The notes under the pieces were generated by a model. The model saw nothing but the letters and a program-made list of their open reading frames with translations. It was not told the origin of the DNA and did not search any database. A stretch of DNA of 46,641 nt from Candidatus Nitrosopumilus sp. (lineage in GTDB: Archaea > Thermoproteota > Nitrososphaeria > Nitrososphaerales > Nitrosopumilaceae): positions 1 to 46,641 of the forward strand of contig JAANXA010000032.1 in NCBI GenBank assembly GCA_018263505.1. The letters are read 5' to 3'. A program made the position numbers and the translations under genes. This document shows, one piece after another, positions 17,652 to 26,493 of this stretch (its first letter is position 1; each line of letters opens with the position of its first letter).

Positions 17652-18508
17652 TGTCAAAAGTCTGTATTGTGTTTGACCGTTTGCGAACGGAAGAAAAGAT
17701 GCTTAAAAAAGAAGCATTAGATTTAGGACACAATGCATTGATGTTAGATGCAAAAATTACCCAAATTAACACAGATAGTAAAAAAGAAGATTTTGAACTA
17801 GGCGATGTTGTTCTAGAAAGATGTGTTAGTTATTTTAGAGGTCTTCATTTTACTTCTAGTTTAGAATTTTTAGATATTCCTGTCTTGAATAAATTTGAGG
17901 TTGCAAATATTTGTGGAAATAAGATGTTCATGACTTTACTTTTGAAAAAGAATAATATTCCAACTCCAAAAACATATTTTTCATTTTCAAGTGAAAGTGC
18001 AGCAGAAAATTTAGAAAAAGTTGGATTTCCACTAGTAATTAAACCAGTAATAGGTAGTTGGGGACGAGGAGTTATGCCAATTAAAGACAAAGATACAATG
18101 GAAGCAGTTTTTGAAGTTAGAGATATTACAGATAGTCCACATGATAGAATCTACTATTTACAAGAATTAATCAATAGACCTCCAAGAGATATCAGAGTTA
18201 TTACAGTTGGAGATGAGCCAATTGCTGCAATGTATAGAAAATCATCAGGAGGTTTTAAAACAAATATTGCATTAGGAGCAGATCCAGAAATTTGTGAGAT
18301 CACAAAAGAAATGGAGGATTTAGCAGTAAAAGCTTCCAAAGCCATGGGAGGAGGTATTTTAGGAGTTGACATAATGGAAGATGAAGAACATGGTTTAGTG
18401 GTTCACGAAGTCAACAATACTGTAGAATTCAAAGGATTGGCAAGAGTTGCAAAACGAAATATTCCAAAAGAAATGATAGAATTTGCTCTAAATTACGTTA
18501 GGAAATAA
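17651..18508 (+). CDS. argX: LysW-glutamate ligase (ArgX), RimK-type ATP-grasp
   Basis: An ATP-grasp ligase that attaches glutamate to the LysW C terminus, opening the arginine branch. The metal/ATP motif VHEVNNTVEFKG lies near residues 255-266, and a GGFKTN substrate loop near 200-205 differs from the HWKTN of the second copy. The adjacent argG and the GGFKTN/EFKGLARV features favour the ArgX role (family recollection, not tested). ATG 17651 is chosen; a TTG 12 bases upstream would run into the lysW end. 285 residues, normal length. Confidence 0.85.
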   Translation: MSKVCIVFDRLRTEEKMLKKEALDLGHNALMLDAKITQINTDSKKEDFELGDVVLERCVSYFRGLHFTSSLEFLDIPVLNKFEVANICGNKMFMTLLLKKNNIPTPKTYFSFSSESAAENLEKVGFPLVIKPVIGSWGRGVMPIKDKDTMEAVFEVRDITDSPHDRIYYLQELINRPPRDIRVITVGDEPIAAMYRKSSGGFKTNIALGADPEICEITKEMEDLAVKASKAMGGGILGVDIMEDEEHGLVVHEVNNTVEFKGLARVAKRNIPKEMIEFALNYVRK

Positions 18509-18519
18509 ATTATACTTCC

Positions 18520-18530
18520 TTAGGAGGAGA
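18520..18530 (+). promoter_or_regulatory. strong Shine-Dalgarno of argC/lysY
   Basis: TTAGGAGGAGA stands about 8 bases before ATG 18537. This is a full anti-16S match, useful since it fixes the start of an internal operon gene in a genome where first genes are mostly leaderless. Confidence 0.75.
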
Positions 18531-18536
18531 TTTATC

Positions 18537-19583
18537 ATGAAAGTAGGTGTTGTAGGTGCATCAGGTTATGTAGGGGGAGAAACACTTCGTCTTCTTGTAA
18601 ATCATCCAGATGTTGAAATTTCAATGGTTACATCAAGACAACATGTAGGTGAATATCTTCATAGAGTACAACCTAGTTTGAAAGGTTTTACCGATCTAAC
18701 ATTTTCTGAGATGGATTATGATAAATTAACTGATAAATGTGATTTAGTTTTTACAGCAGTACCACATGGAACTGCAACAGAAATTGTAAAGGCATTGTAT
18801 GATAGAGGAATCAAAATTATTGATTTGAGCGCAGATTACAGATTACATAATCAAGAAGCATATGATAAGTGGTATGGATGGGAGCATCCACATCCAGATT
18901 ATTTGAAAAAATCAGTATTTGGAGTACCAGAATTACATAGAGAAGAGATTAAAAAATCACAACTGGTTTCTTGCCCAGGGTGTATGGCAGTAACATCAAT
19001 GTTAGCAATTGCGCCATTAATTAGAAATGATATAATTGATACAGACCACATTGTTGTTGATTCAAAGATTGGTTCATCAGGTGCAGGATCAGGTTCTGGA
19101 ACTGCACATGCAATGAGAGCTGGAGTTATCAGACCATACAAACCAGCAAAACACAGACACACTGGTGAAATTGAACAAGAGCTTAGTGAGATTGCTGGAA
19201 AGAAAATTAATGTTTCAATGAGTCCACATGCAGTCGATGTTGTTCGTGGAATTTTATGTACCAATCACACATTCATGAAAAAAGATATCGATGAAAAAGA
19301 GTTATGGAAATTATACAGACAAACTTATGGTGATGAGAAATTTGTGAGATTAATCAGAGATAAAAAAGGATTATACAAATTCCCTGATCCAAAATTCTTG
19401 GTTGGTTCAAACTTTTGTGACATTGGATTTGATTTAGATGAAGATAACAACAGATTGATTGCATTATCTGCATCAGATAATTTGATGAAAGGTGCAGCAG
19501 GTTCTGCTATTCAAAACATGAACGTAATGTGCGGTTTTGATGAAATGAACGGATTAAGATATACTCCATTGACTCCGGTTTAG
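18537..19583 (+). CDS. lysY: LysW-aminoadipate/glutamate semialdehyde dehydrogenase
   Basis: Homologue of ArgC: it reduces the acyl-phosphate on the LysW-bound amino acid to a semialdehyde with NADPH. The dinucleotide fold starts GVVGASGYVGGETLR (3-17). The catalytic cysteine is Cys149 in SCPGCMAV. The C-terminal part has HRHTGEIEQEL, as in ArgC. 348 residues is the usual length. There is one copy for two carrier systems in the window, so it is probably bifunctional for lysine and arginine. It is followed by lysZ after 2 bp. Confidence 0.92.
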   Translation: MKVGVVGASGYVGGETLRLLVNHPDVEISMVTSRQHVGEYLHRVQPSLKGFTDLTFSEMDYDKLTDKCDLVFTAVPHGTATEIVKALYDRGIKIIDLSADYRLHNQEAYDKWYGWEHPHPDYLKKSVFGVPELHREEIKKSQLVSCPGCMAVTSMLAIAPLIRNDIIDTDHIVVDSKIGSSGAGSGSGTAHAMRAGVIRPYKPAKHRHTGEIEQELSEIAGKKINVSMSPHAVDVVRGILCTNHTFMKKDIDEKELWKLYRQTYGDEKFVRLIRDKKGLYKFPDPKFLVGSNFCDIGFDLDEDNNRLIALSASDNLMKGAAGSAIQNMNVMCGFDEMNGLRYTPLTPV

Positions 19584-19585
19584 AA

Positions 19586-20389
19586 ATGATTACAATCAAG
19601 ATTGGTGGAAGTGTAGTAGATGATTTACATCCATCAACAATTTTAGATATTAAAAAAGTAGCAGAATCAGAAGGTGTTATTCTAGTACATGGAGGAGGAA
19701 AAGAAGTCACCAAAGTTTGTAAACAATTAGGTAAAGAACCAAAATTTGTAACATCACCAAGTGGAATTAAAAGTAGATACACCGACAAAGAAACTGCAGA
19801 AATTTTTACAATGGTAATGTCAGGTAGAATCAATAAAACAATTGTTCAAATGCTTCAAAAAAATGGCATCAATGCAATTGGACTTTCAGGAGTAGATGCC
19901 AAAGTAATTGAGGCAGATAGAAAAAAGAAACTACTCATAGTTAATGAAAAAGGAAGAAAACAAGCAATTGATGGTGGATATACTGGGAAAATCAAAGCAA
20001 TAAACTCAGAATTTATCAATTCTCTCTTAGAAAAAGGATTAACACCTGTTATCTCACCTATTGCAATCAGTGAAGAATCAGAATTTCTTAATGTAGATGG
20101 AGACAGAGCAGCAGCATATGTTGCAGGAAAAGTTGGAAGTGACAAAGTATTATTCATAACAAATGTTGATGGGCTTTTAATGGATGACAAAGTGGTTTCT
20201 AAACTCACACTTGCAGAAGCAAAAGAAATTAGACCAAAAATAGGTCCAGGAATGGAAAAGAAAATTTTAGCATCAACTGAAGCATTAGATATGGGAGTCA
20301 AAAAAGCATTAATTGCAAATGGTCAAAAAGAAAATCCAATTTCTTGTGCTATTGCACATGATAATTGTACGGTGATTGAACATGAGTGA
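19586..20389 (+). CDS. lysZ: LysW-aminoadipate/glutamate kinase
   Basis: An amino-acid kinase of the ArgB family (267 residues) phosphorylating the side-chain carboxyl of the LysW-bound substrate. IKIGGSVVDD at the N terminus, HGGGKEVTK at about 35-43, and NVDGLLMDD in the C-terminal half are the phosphate- and ATP-binding segments. ATG 19586 is 2 bp after the lysY stop. The 3' end overlaps the lysJ start by eight bases. It is presumably shared by both pathways. Confidence 0.92.
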   Translation: MITIKIGGSVVDDLHPSTILDIKKVAESEGVILVHGGGKEVTKVCKQLGKEPKFVTSPSGIKSRYTDKETAEIFTMVMSGRINKTIVQMLQKNGINAIGLSGVDAKVIEADRKKKLLIVNEKGRKQAIDGGYTGKIKAINSEFINSLLEKGLTPVISPIAISEESEFLNVDGDRAAAYVAGKVGSDKVLFITNVDGLLMDDKVVSKLTLAEAKEIRPKIGPGMEKKILASTEALDMGVKKALIANGQKENPISCAIAHDNCTVIEHE

Positions 20390-21557
20390 AGATCAATTTA
20401 TGGGAAATCTCTATCAGAGATTTCCAGTAACTGTTGAAAAAGGAGTAGGAGCTCATGTATGGGATACAGATGGGAAAGAATACATCGATTGTATGGGAGG
20501 ATATGGAGTTGCATTAGTTGGTCATCAAAATAAAAGAGTTAATGATGCAATAAAAAATCAAATTGATAAGATCATTACAGTACACAGTTCTCTTTACAAT
20601 AAAACAAGAGAGGAGTTTTTGAAAACATTAATTGGTTTAGCTCCAAAAGAACTAACACAAGTTCATCTAAACAATAGTGGAGCAGAAGCAATTGAAGCTG
20701 CAATGAAATTTGCAAGAAAGTTTACAGGTAAGAAAGGGATGGTGGCAATGAAAGGATCATATCATGGAAAATCATTTGGATCTTTATCACTAACATTTAA
20801 TCCAAAATATAGAAAATCATTTGCACCACTTGTGGAAAAAGTTTCTTTTGCATCATATGGAGATATGGAATCATTACGTTCAGTTGTAGATGAAGATACA
20901 GCATTTATCATTTTAGAACCAATTCAAGGAGAAAGTGGAATCATTGTTGCACCAGATGGATTCTTACAAGAAGTTAGAAAGTTATGTGATGAGAAAGGAA
21001 TTCTGTTAATCTTTGACGAAATTCAAGCAGGATTAGGTAGAACAGGGCGATTATGGGCATGTGATCATTGGAATACTGCACCAGATATTTTGTGTCTTGC
21101 AAAAGGTATTGCAGGAGGAGTTCCAATGGGAGCTACACTTGTTCGTCCAGATATTTTAGCATCAATTAGTAAAGGGGAGCATTCATCCACATTTGGAGGA
21201 AATCCAATATCTTGTGCAGCAGGAACTGCAGCACTCAAAGCGTTAACAGAAGATGGATTAATTGAAAATTCAGAAAAAATGGGAAAAATGTTCAAAGCAG
21301 GATTGGAAAAACTAAAAGAGAAACATTCCATCATCAGAGAAATTCGTGGAAAAGGTCTCATGATCGGTATTGAGATGAAATTTGAAGTGAGAGATATCTT
21401 AATGGGGTTAATTAGAGAAGGTGTTTTGATGCTATATTCTGGAAGAAACATTTTAAGAATACTTCCTCCACTAGTAATTTCTGAAGAAGACGTAACAAAA
21501 GTTTTACATGCTTTAGATATCATACTAACTGAAGAGGAAGTAAAAAGAAATGCATAA
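20382..21557 (+). CDS. lysJ: LysW-semialdehyde aminotransferase
   Basis: A class III PLP aminotransferase of the ArgD family, 391 residues. The PLP lysine is Lys241 in LCLAKGIAGG, and the cofactor Asp is in IFDEIQAGLGRTG (about 210-222). It converts the LysW-bound semialdehyde to the amine (LysW-lysine or LysW-ornithine) with glutamate. ATG 20382 is preferred over an in-frame TTG six bases upstream. It overlaps lysZ before and lysM after, each by eight bases. Confidence 0.92.
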   Translation: MSEDQFMGNLYQRFPVTVEKGVGAHVWDTDGKEYIDCMGGYGVALVGHQNKRVNDAIKNQIDKIITVHSSLYNKTREEFLKTLIGLAPKELTQVHLNNSGAEAIEAAMKFARKFTGKKGMVAMKGSYHGKSFGSLSLTFNPKYRKSFAPLVEKVSFASYGDMESLRSVVDEDTAFIILEPIQGESGIIVAPDGFLQEVRKLCDEKGILLIFDEIQAGLGRTGRLWACDHWNTAPDILCLAKGIAGGVPMGATLVRPDILASISKGEHSSTFGGNPISCAAGTAALKALTEDGLIENSEKMGKMFKAGLEKLKEKHSIIREIRGKGLMIGIEMKFEVRDILMGLIREGVLMLYSGRNILRILPPLVISEEDVTKVLHALDIILTEEEVKRNA

Positions 21558-21969
21558 GGACAATACAGATCAAAAAATTATAGAATATCTAAAAGAAAAT
21601 TCTAGAGAATCATTTGTAGATATTGGAAAAAAACTAAAACTTTCTGAATCAGCAATAAGACGACGAGTAAAAAATTTAGTTGGAAGTGGAACAATCAAAA
21701 AATTCACTTTAGAAATGGGTGAAGAAAACAATACAAGTGCAATTGTTTTAGTTTCAGTAGATTCTGCAACAGATACATCAAAAGTTTCACTAAAACTTGC
21801 AAAATTAAAAGGTGTGAAAACAGTATACGAGATAACAGGACAATATGACATCACCACAATAATTAGTGCACCAAACATTGCAGATATCAATAATAGTATT
21901 GATGCATTAAGAAAAATTACAGGAGTTGTTGATACAAACACTGTAATCATTTTAAGAAAAATAATCTAA
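21550..21969 (+). CDS. lysM: Lrp/AsnC-family regulator, LysM-like
   Basis: 139 residues: an N-terminal winged helix-turn-helix (about 5-52, SESAIRRRVKNL recognition helix) and a C-terminal RAM ligand-binding domain (about 65-139). It overlaps the end of lysJ by eight bases and closes the operon. In Sulfolobus the Lrp-type LysM regulates the lysW cluster in response to lysine; the same role is inferred from position. It is full-length, unlike the two RAM-only proteins at 44675 and 45600. Confidence 0.88.
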   Translation: MHKDNTDQKIIEYLKENSRESFVDIGKKLKLSESAIRRRVKNLVGSGTIKKFTLEMGEENNTSAIVLVSVDSATDTSKVSLKLAKLKGVKTVYEITGQYDITTIISAPNIADINNSIDALRKITGVVDTNTVIILRKII

Positions 21970-22051
21970 AGCGACATTCGTTTAATTATTAAAATTGAAA
22001 ACTAGTTTAGGATCAAATTTTTTCATTTGTAACGATGTTAGTACGAATATG

Positions 22052-22059
22052 TTTATATC
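22052..22059 (+). promoter_or_regulatory. TATA box of homocitrate synthase operon
   Basis: TTTATATC lies about 30 bp before ATG 22086, giving a very short or no leader. It marks a second transcription unit separate from the argG-lysM operon. Confidence 0.5.
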
Positions 22060-22085
22060 ATCTATTTAGGTCAACGATTTTAGTA

Positions 22086-23252
22086 ATGAAGGATCCGAAT
22101 CACTATGCAAATGAGTATAACGCATATGACAAAAACCCAAAAAAAATTAGGGTGTTAGATAGTACACTTAGAGAAGGAGAGCAGCATCCAGGTGTATCAT
22201 TTACAAACAAACAAAGAATTCAGATTGCATGGATGTTGGATTACTTTGGTGTAGATCAAATTGAAATTTCACCAGTAGTATCAAATGACCATAAAGAAGC
22301 AACAAAGACAATCATCAAACAAGGATTAAAGGCAGATATTGTTTCTCATGGACGTGCCCTTAAACAAGACATAGATATTTCATTAGAATGTGATGCAAAA
22401 TGGTGTGCAGCATATTTAGGAGTATCAGATGTTCATCTCAAAGACAAGTTACGTATTTCAAGAGAAGAAGCTCTTGAGAGAGCAGTAGAAACTGTAGAGT
22501 ATGCAAAGTCACATGGATTAAAAATTAGATTTACAGTTGAAGATGGAAGCAGAGCAGAACCAGAATTCCTTCTCAAGGTTTGTAAAGCAATCGAAGAAGC
22601 AGGAGTGGACAGAATTAGTCTTCCAGATACAGTTGGGATTATGCGACCAATTGGAATGTATAATTTTGTAAAAAAAGTTAGTAATATTATTGATGTTCCA
22701 TTAGATGCACATGTTCACAATGATATTGGATTTGCAGTTGCAAATGCATTTTCAGCATGTGAAGCAGGAGTTGATCAAATTCATACAACCATTGATGGGA
22801 TTGGTGAGAGAACAGGAATTCCATCACTTGCAGAAGTTGCAGTGGCATTAACATATTTGTACAAATCACCAAATGATTTTAGATTAGATATGTTACAAGA
22901 TCTTTCTAGATTAATTGAAGAATATACAATAATCAAACCATATGACTCAAAACCGATTGTAGGATCTTCAGCATACAAACACAAAGCAGGTACACACCTT
23001 GCAGCAATTCTCAAAAATCCTGCAGCATATGAGCCAATTCCACCAAGAGAAGTAGGAAATAGAAGGAAAATAGTATTTGGAGAATTGGCAGGAAAAACAG
23101 GTGCAGGGTACTTGATGTCACTATTAGGCCTCGAAAAGAATGAAGAAAGTGCAAAGGCAGTAGCAGCAGGGCTAAAAAATCTAAGAATGGGAGATCTTAT
23201 AGAAATCCCACTAGAAGATAGGCTAGAAAAAAAGATAATTAATGATAAATAA
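22086..23252 (+). CDS. homocitrate synthase (LeuA-like family)
   Basis: The 388-residue HMGL-like TIM barrel enzyme has the signature DSTLREGEQHPG (25-36) and the metal-binding HVHND motif (about 210-214). The lysine context (followed by lysW, lysX and lysK) indicates condensation of acetyl-CoA with 2-oxoglutarate to homocitrate, the first step of the aminoadipate route. Isopropylmalate or citramalate synthase would be alternatives, but the long C-terminal LeuA regulatory domain is absent. ATG 22086 (MKDPNHYANEY) fits the TATA spacing; earlier starts add non-conserved residues. Confidence 0.85.
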   Translation: MKDPNHYANEYNAYDKNPKKIRVLDSTLREGEQHPGVSFTNKQRIQIAWMLDYFGVDQIEISPVVSNDHKEATKTIIKQGLKADIVSHGRALKQDIDISLECDAKWCAAYLGVSDVHLKDKLRISREEALERAVETVEYAKSHGLKIRFTVEDGSRAEPEFLLKVCKAIEEAGVDRISLPDTVGIMRPIGMYNFVKKVSNIIDVPLDAHVHNDIGFAVANAFSACEAGVDQIHTTIDGIGERTGIPSLAEVAVALTYLYKSPNDFRLDMLQDLSRLIEEYTIIKPYDSKPIVGSSAYKHKAGTHLAAILKNPAAYEPIPPREVGNRRKIVFGELAGKTGAGYLMSLLGLEKNEESAKAVAAGLKNLRMGDLIEIPLEDRLEKKIINDK

Positions 23253-23274
23253 AGAGGGGAATTAGGAAACAGAT

Positions 23275-23442
23275 ATGGCAAAATGTGATGAATGTGATGC
23301 AACTATTTCAATTCCAAGTGATGCACTTGAAGGTGAAATTGTGACATGTCCAGAATGTGGTGCAAGTTTTGAATTAGCAAAAGGTTCAGACGGTTTCGAT
23401 CTAAAGCCTGCCCAAACGGTTGGCGAGGATTGGGGACAGTGA
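23275..23442 (+). CDS. lysW: second amino-group carrier protein LysW, ends in Gln
   Basis: 55 residues, clearly paralogous to the copy at 17484: Cys4, Cys7, Cys25 and Cys28 in two CxxC pairs and the conserved terminal block VGEDWG. The last codon is CAG, so the protein ends EDWGQ instead of EDWGE. The missing Glu is the residue whose side chain is conjugated to the amino acid in characterised LysW systems. The frame is otherwise intact and the stop overlaps the lysX GTG start by three bases, as expected for a working operon. It is predicted to serve lysine, from the neighbours homocitrate synthase and lysX. Confidence 0.92.
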   Translation: MAKCDECDATISIPSDALEGEIVTCPECGASFELAKGSDGFDLKPAQTVGEDWGQ

Positions 23443-24281
23443 ATCCTGACGTTACAATTCTTTACGATACCATACGTTGGGAAGAAAAGGCACTGCTAGA
23501 AGCAGGTAAAAAAAAGAATATCAACATACAGATGGTTGATTGTAAAAAATTAGCATTAAATCTAGAAAAAAAACCTGATGAATATGGTGCTGTAATTCAA
23601 AGATGTGTAAGTTATTACAGAAATTTACATTCAACTGCAGCTCTTGAAGGATTAGGAGTCAAAGTTATCAATTGTTTGAATACAGGAGTGTTTGCAGGAA
23701 ATAAATTATTTACACACATGTTGTTAAAAAAGTATAATGTACCAACACCTGATGCAACTGTTGCTTTTTCAAAAGATGCAGCATTAGAAGCATTACAAAC
23801 AGAAGGGTTTCCAAAAGTGATTAAACCAACAGTTGGTAGTTGGGGAAGATTAATTTCAAAATTAAACGATAAAGATGCAGCTGAAGGGATTATTGAAAGT
23901 AGAGAAAGCATGTATCCAATTTATCAAATTCATTATCTTGAAGAATTTGTAAAAAGACCACCAAGAGACATTAGAGCAATTATGGTAGGAGACAAAATTG
24001 TTGCAGCAATTTATAGAATTTCTAAACATTGGAAAACAAACATGGCACTTGGAGGAACAGCAGAACAATGTGAAGTTACTTCAGAGATGGAAGAGATGTG
24101 TATTAAAGCAAAAAATGCAGTTCAAGGGGATATTGTAGGGGTAGATTTGATGGAGAGTGATGAGAAAGGACTTGTAGTACATGAAGTTAACAATACAACA
24201 GAATACAAAAATACAGTTAGAGTGTGTGATGTAGATATTCCTTCACTTATGCTTGATTATGCATTAAAGGTAGACAAGTAA
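23439..24281 (+). CDS. lysX: LysW-alpha-aminoadipate ligase (LysX), RimK-type ATP-grasp
   Basis: 280 residues, a paralogue of argX at 17651. The substrate loop KHWKTNMALGG and the C-terminal EYKNTVRVCDVDIP resemble the Thermus LysX pattern (HWxTN, EFKN...GVDIP, recalled), favouring aminoadipate. The VHEVNNT metal/ATP motif is present near residue 250. GTG 23439 is chosen: it overlaps the lysW stop and matches the start of the paralogue; a TTG nine bases upstream is an alternative. Confidence 0.87.
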   Translation: MNPDVTILYDTIRWEEKALLEAGKKKNINIQMVDCKKLALNLEKKPDEYGAVIQRCVSYYRNLHSTAALEGLGVKVINCLNTGVFAGNKLFTHMLLKKYNVPTPDATVAFSKDAALEALQTEGFPKVIKPTVGSWGRLISKLNDKDAAEGIIESRESMYPIYQIHYLEEFVKRPPRDIRAIMVGDKIVAAIYRISKHWKTNMALGGTAEQCEVTSEMEEMCIKAKNAVQGDIVGVDLMESDEKGLVVHEVNNTTEYKNTVRVCDVDIPSLMLDYALKVDK

Positions 24282-24284
24282 GAA

Positions 24285-25412
24285 TTGGACACACATTTTA
24301 CAGTAACTCCAAAATTTGCAACTAAAATGTTGGAAAAAGCACTAAAGTTGTACACACCATCATTAAGTGAAAAACCAATGGCCGAATTTTTAGCTGATAA
24401 ATGTGATGATTTAGGATTTGAAGATATTCAAATTGATGAAGTTGGAAATATGATTGCAAGAAAAGGTTCAGGATCACCTACAATCATGCTATGTGGTCAC
24501 ATGGATGTAGTTCCAGGAAAAGTCAAAGTGAGAAGAGAGGGAGATTCACTATATGGCAGAGGTGCGTCAGATGCAAAAGCACCACTAATGGCAATGTTAT
24601 TTGCTGCAGCGTCAATTCAAAATAATAATGGAACAATAATTTTTGTCGGTGCAGTAGATGAAGAAGGAAACGCAATAGGAATTAAAAATATTGTAAAAAA
24701 TGAATGGGGTGTAGATTATGCAGTTTTTGGAGAACCAAGTGGAATCAAACAAGTCACAATTGCATACAAAGGAAGATTGGCAATTAATCTAAAAATTAGT
24801 GTAGAAGATAGTTCACATGCAAGTGCACCATGGCTTTCAAAAAATGCAATTCAAGAATCAGCTATTTTTGCAAGTGAACTTAAAGAGAAATTAGAAAAAG
24901 GACAAGAAGATAGAACCAAAGGAATGCTTCTCACTGTAACAATGACTGAAATTAAAGGGGGAACAAGTCACAATGTTACCCCAAAGGAATGTGAAACAAC
25001 TTTTGACATTAGAATTCCAGTAGATATGAATTGTAAATCTATTGAACAAAAAATTGCAGTACTGGTAAAAGAAATTTCTAAAAAGAGACAGGTGGATGCA
25101 TTTTATTCAATTCTTGATGAAACAGAGCCATTTGAGGCAGCACATAATTCTCCACTAGTCAGAGCATTTACTCTGGGAGTAATGGAAGCTGAGAAATCAA
25201 GACCCACATTAATCAGAAAAACAGGAACTGGAGACATGAATGTTTTAGGAAATCAATGGAGTATACCAGTAGTTACTTATGGTCCAGGAGATCCACATGA
25301 AGCCCACACAATTGACGAAAAAGTATCAATTGATGAGTATTTGAGAGGCATTGAAATTCTCAAAAAAACATTACAGCATTTAAAAAGACTTCATGATAAA
25401 AAAATGCAATAA
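24285..25412 (+). CDS. lysK: LysW-lysine/ornithine hydrolase (M20 peptidase)
   Basis: 375-residue metallo-amidohydrolase that releases lysine or ornithine from LysW. M20 metal ligands and catalytic residues: His72 and Asp74 (CGHMDVV), Asp97 (GASDAKAP), and Glu126/Glu127 (DEEG). The start is TTG at 24285, 3 bp after the lysX stop, and the stop overlaps the dph5 ATG (TAATG). Being single-copy, it probably serves both pathways. The adjacent lysX and lysW exclude an unrelated dipeptidase role with good confidence. Confidence 0.9.
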   Translation: MDTHFTVTPKFATKMLEKALKLYTPSLSEKPMAEFLADKCDDLGFEDIQIDEVGNMIARKGSGSPTIMLCGHMDVVPGKVKVRREGDSLYGRGASDAKAPLMAMLFAAASIQNNNGTIIFVGAVDEEGNAIGIKNIVKNEWGVDYAVFGEPSGIKQVTIAYKGRLAINLKISVEDSSHASAPWLSKNAIQESAIFASELKEKLEKGQEDRTKGMLLTVTMTEIKGGTSHNVTPKECETTFDIRIPVDMNCKSIEQKIAVLVKEISKKRQVDAFYSILDETEPFEAAHNSPLVRAFTLGVMEAEKSRPTLIRKTGTGDMNVLGNQWSIPVVTYGPGDPHEAHTIDEKVSIDEYLRGIEILKKTLQHLKRLHDKKMQ

Positions 25413-26449
25413 TGCTCTGGTTTGTAGGTTTAGGAATTTCAGGATTCAAATCTATTCCTAATGAGGCATTAGAAGTATTATCAAAAGCAGATATTGTGTA
25501 TCTGGAACAATTTACCAGTCCAATTGGAAGATCAGATTTAACAAAAATTAGAAAGACCACAAAAGGAGAATTCATTCAAGCAAAAAGATGGTTAGTAGAA
25601 GATGGAAAAGAAATTTTAAAAAATTCAAAGAAAAAAAGAGTAGTTCTTTTGTCATATGGAGATCCATACATTGCAACAACACACATTGAATTAAGGGTAA
25701 GAGCAATGGAGGAGAAAATTAAGACATTCTCAATTCATGCAGCATCATCACTTACTTCAATGATTGGAGAGTGTGGACTACATTTCTACAAAGTTGGAAG
25801 AATTGCAACAATAATGAGTGAAATGAAATCACTTACTACACCATACTATGTAATTTACAAAAATATCATTGAAGGAAATCACACAGTACTTCTTTTAGAG
25901 TATAACCAAGACAAAGATTTTTTCTTAGATCCAAATGATGCATTAAATGGATTAATTGAGACAGAAAAAGGTCAAAAACGAAATGTCATAAGTGTATCAA
26001 CTTTTGTTATTGTTGCATCAAGAATTGGATATAAAGATCAAACAATCATTTCAGGTAAAATATCCAGTTTAAAAAAGAAGGATTTTGGAAAACCACCACA
26101 CACTGTAATTATTCCAGGCAGAATGCATTTTACAGAATCAGATGCATTGAAGATGTTTGGTCAATGTATTGATGAACCATTAGATAATTCTGAAAAAACA
26201 AAAAAGATTTCAAAACAAATGATGGAGAAATATGTTCCAATGGTTAGAGACGCATTAGAAGAAGTAAAACCGCTTTACAATGATCAAAAAGAGTATCAAA
26301 TAATTTTAGAAAACGCAGAATTGTACGTACAAGATGCAGAAAAATTTCTAGAAGACGGACAAGAAGAAGTTGCAATATTGAGTATTGGGTATGCAGATGG
26401 ATTAGTTGATGCATTGAGATTGGCAAAAGGCCTTGATCCAAAAATGTAA
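25412..26449 (+). CDS. dph5: diphthine synthase fused to a DUF357-like domain
   Basis: Residues 1 to about 260 are a tetrapyrrole-methylase-fold diphthine synthase (start MLWFVGLGISGFKSIP) that methylates the modified histidine of elongation factor 2. Archaeal Dph5 usually ends near 260 residues. Here a helical segment of about 80 residues follows (about 265-345) containing LYVQDAEKFLEDGQEEVAILSIGYADGLVDALRLA-type pattern, which I recognise as DUF357. DUF357 proteins are often encoded near archaeal FAD synthase, which is the next gene here. The start overlaps the lysK stop. Confidence 0.87.
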   Translation: MLWFVGLGISGFKSIPNEALEVLSKADIVYLEQFTSPIGRSDLTKIRKTTKGEFIQAKRWLVEDGKEILKNSKKKRVVLLSYGDPYIATTHIELRVRAMEEKIKTFSIHAASSLTSMIGECGLHFYKVGRIATIMSEMKSLTTPYYVIYKNIIEGNHTVLLLEYNQDKDFFLDPNDALNGLIETEKGQKRNVISVSTFVIVASRIGYKDQTIISGKISSLKKKDFGKPPHTVIIPGRMHFTESDALKMFGQCIDEPLDNSEKTKKISKQMMEKYVPMVRDALEEVKPLYNDQKEYQIILENAELYVQDAEKFLEDGQEEVAILSIGYADGLVDALRLAKGLDPKM

Positions 26450-26493
26450 AATTCAGCGATGATTTAAAGAGTGGGAATTAAAATAGAAAAATA

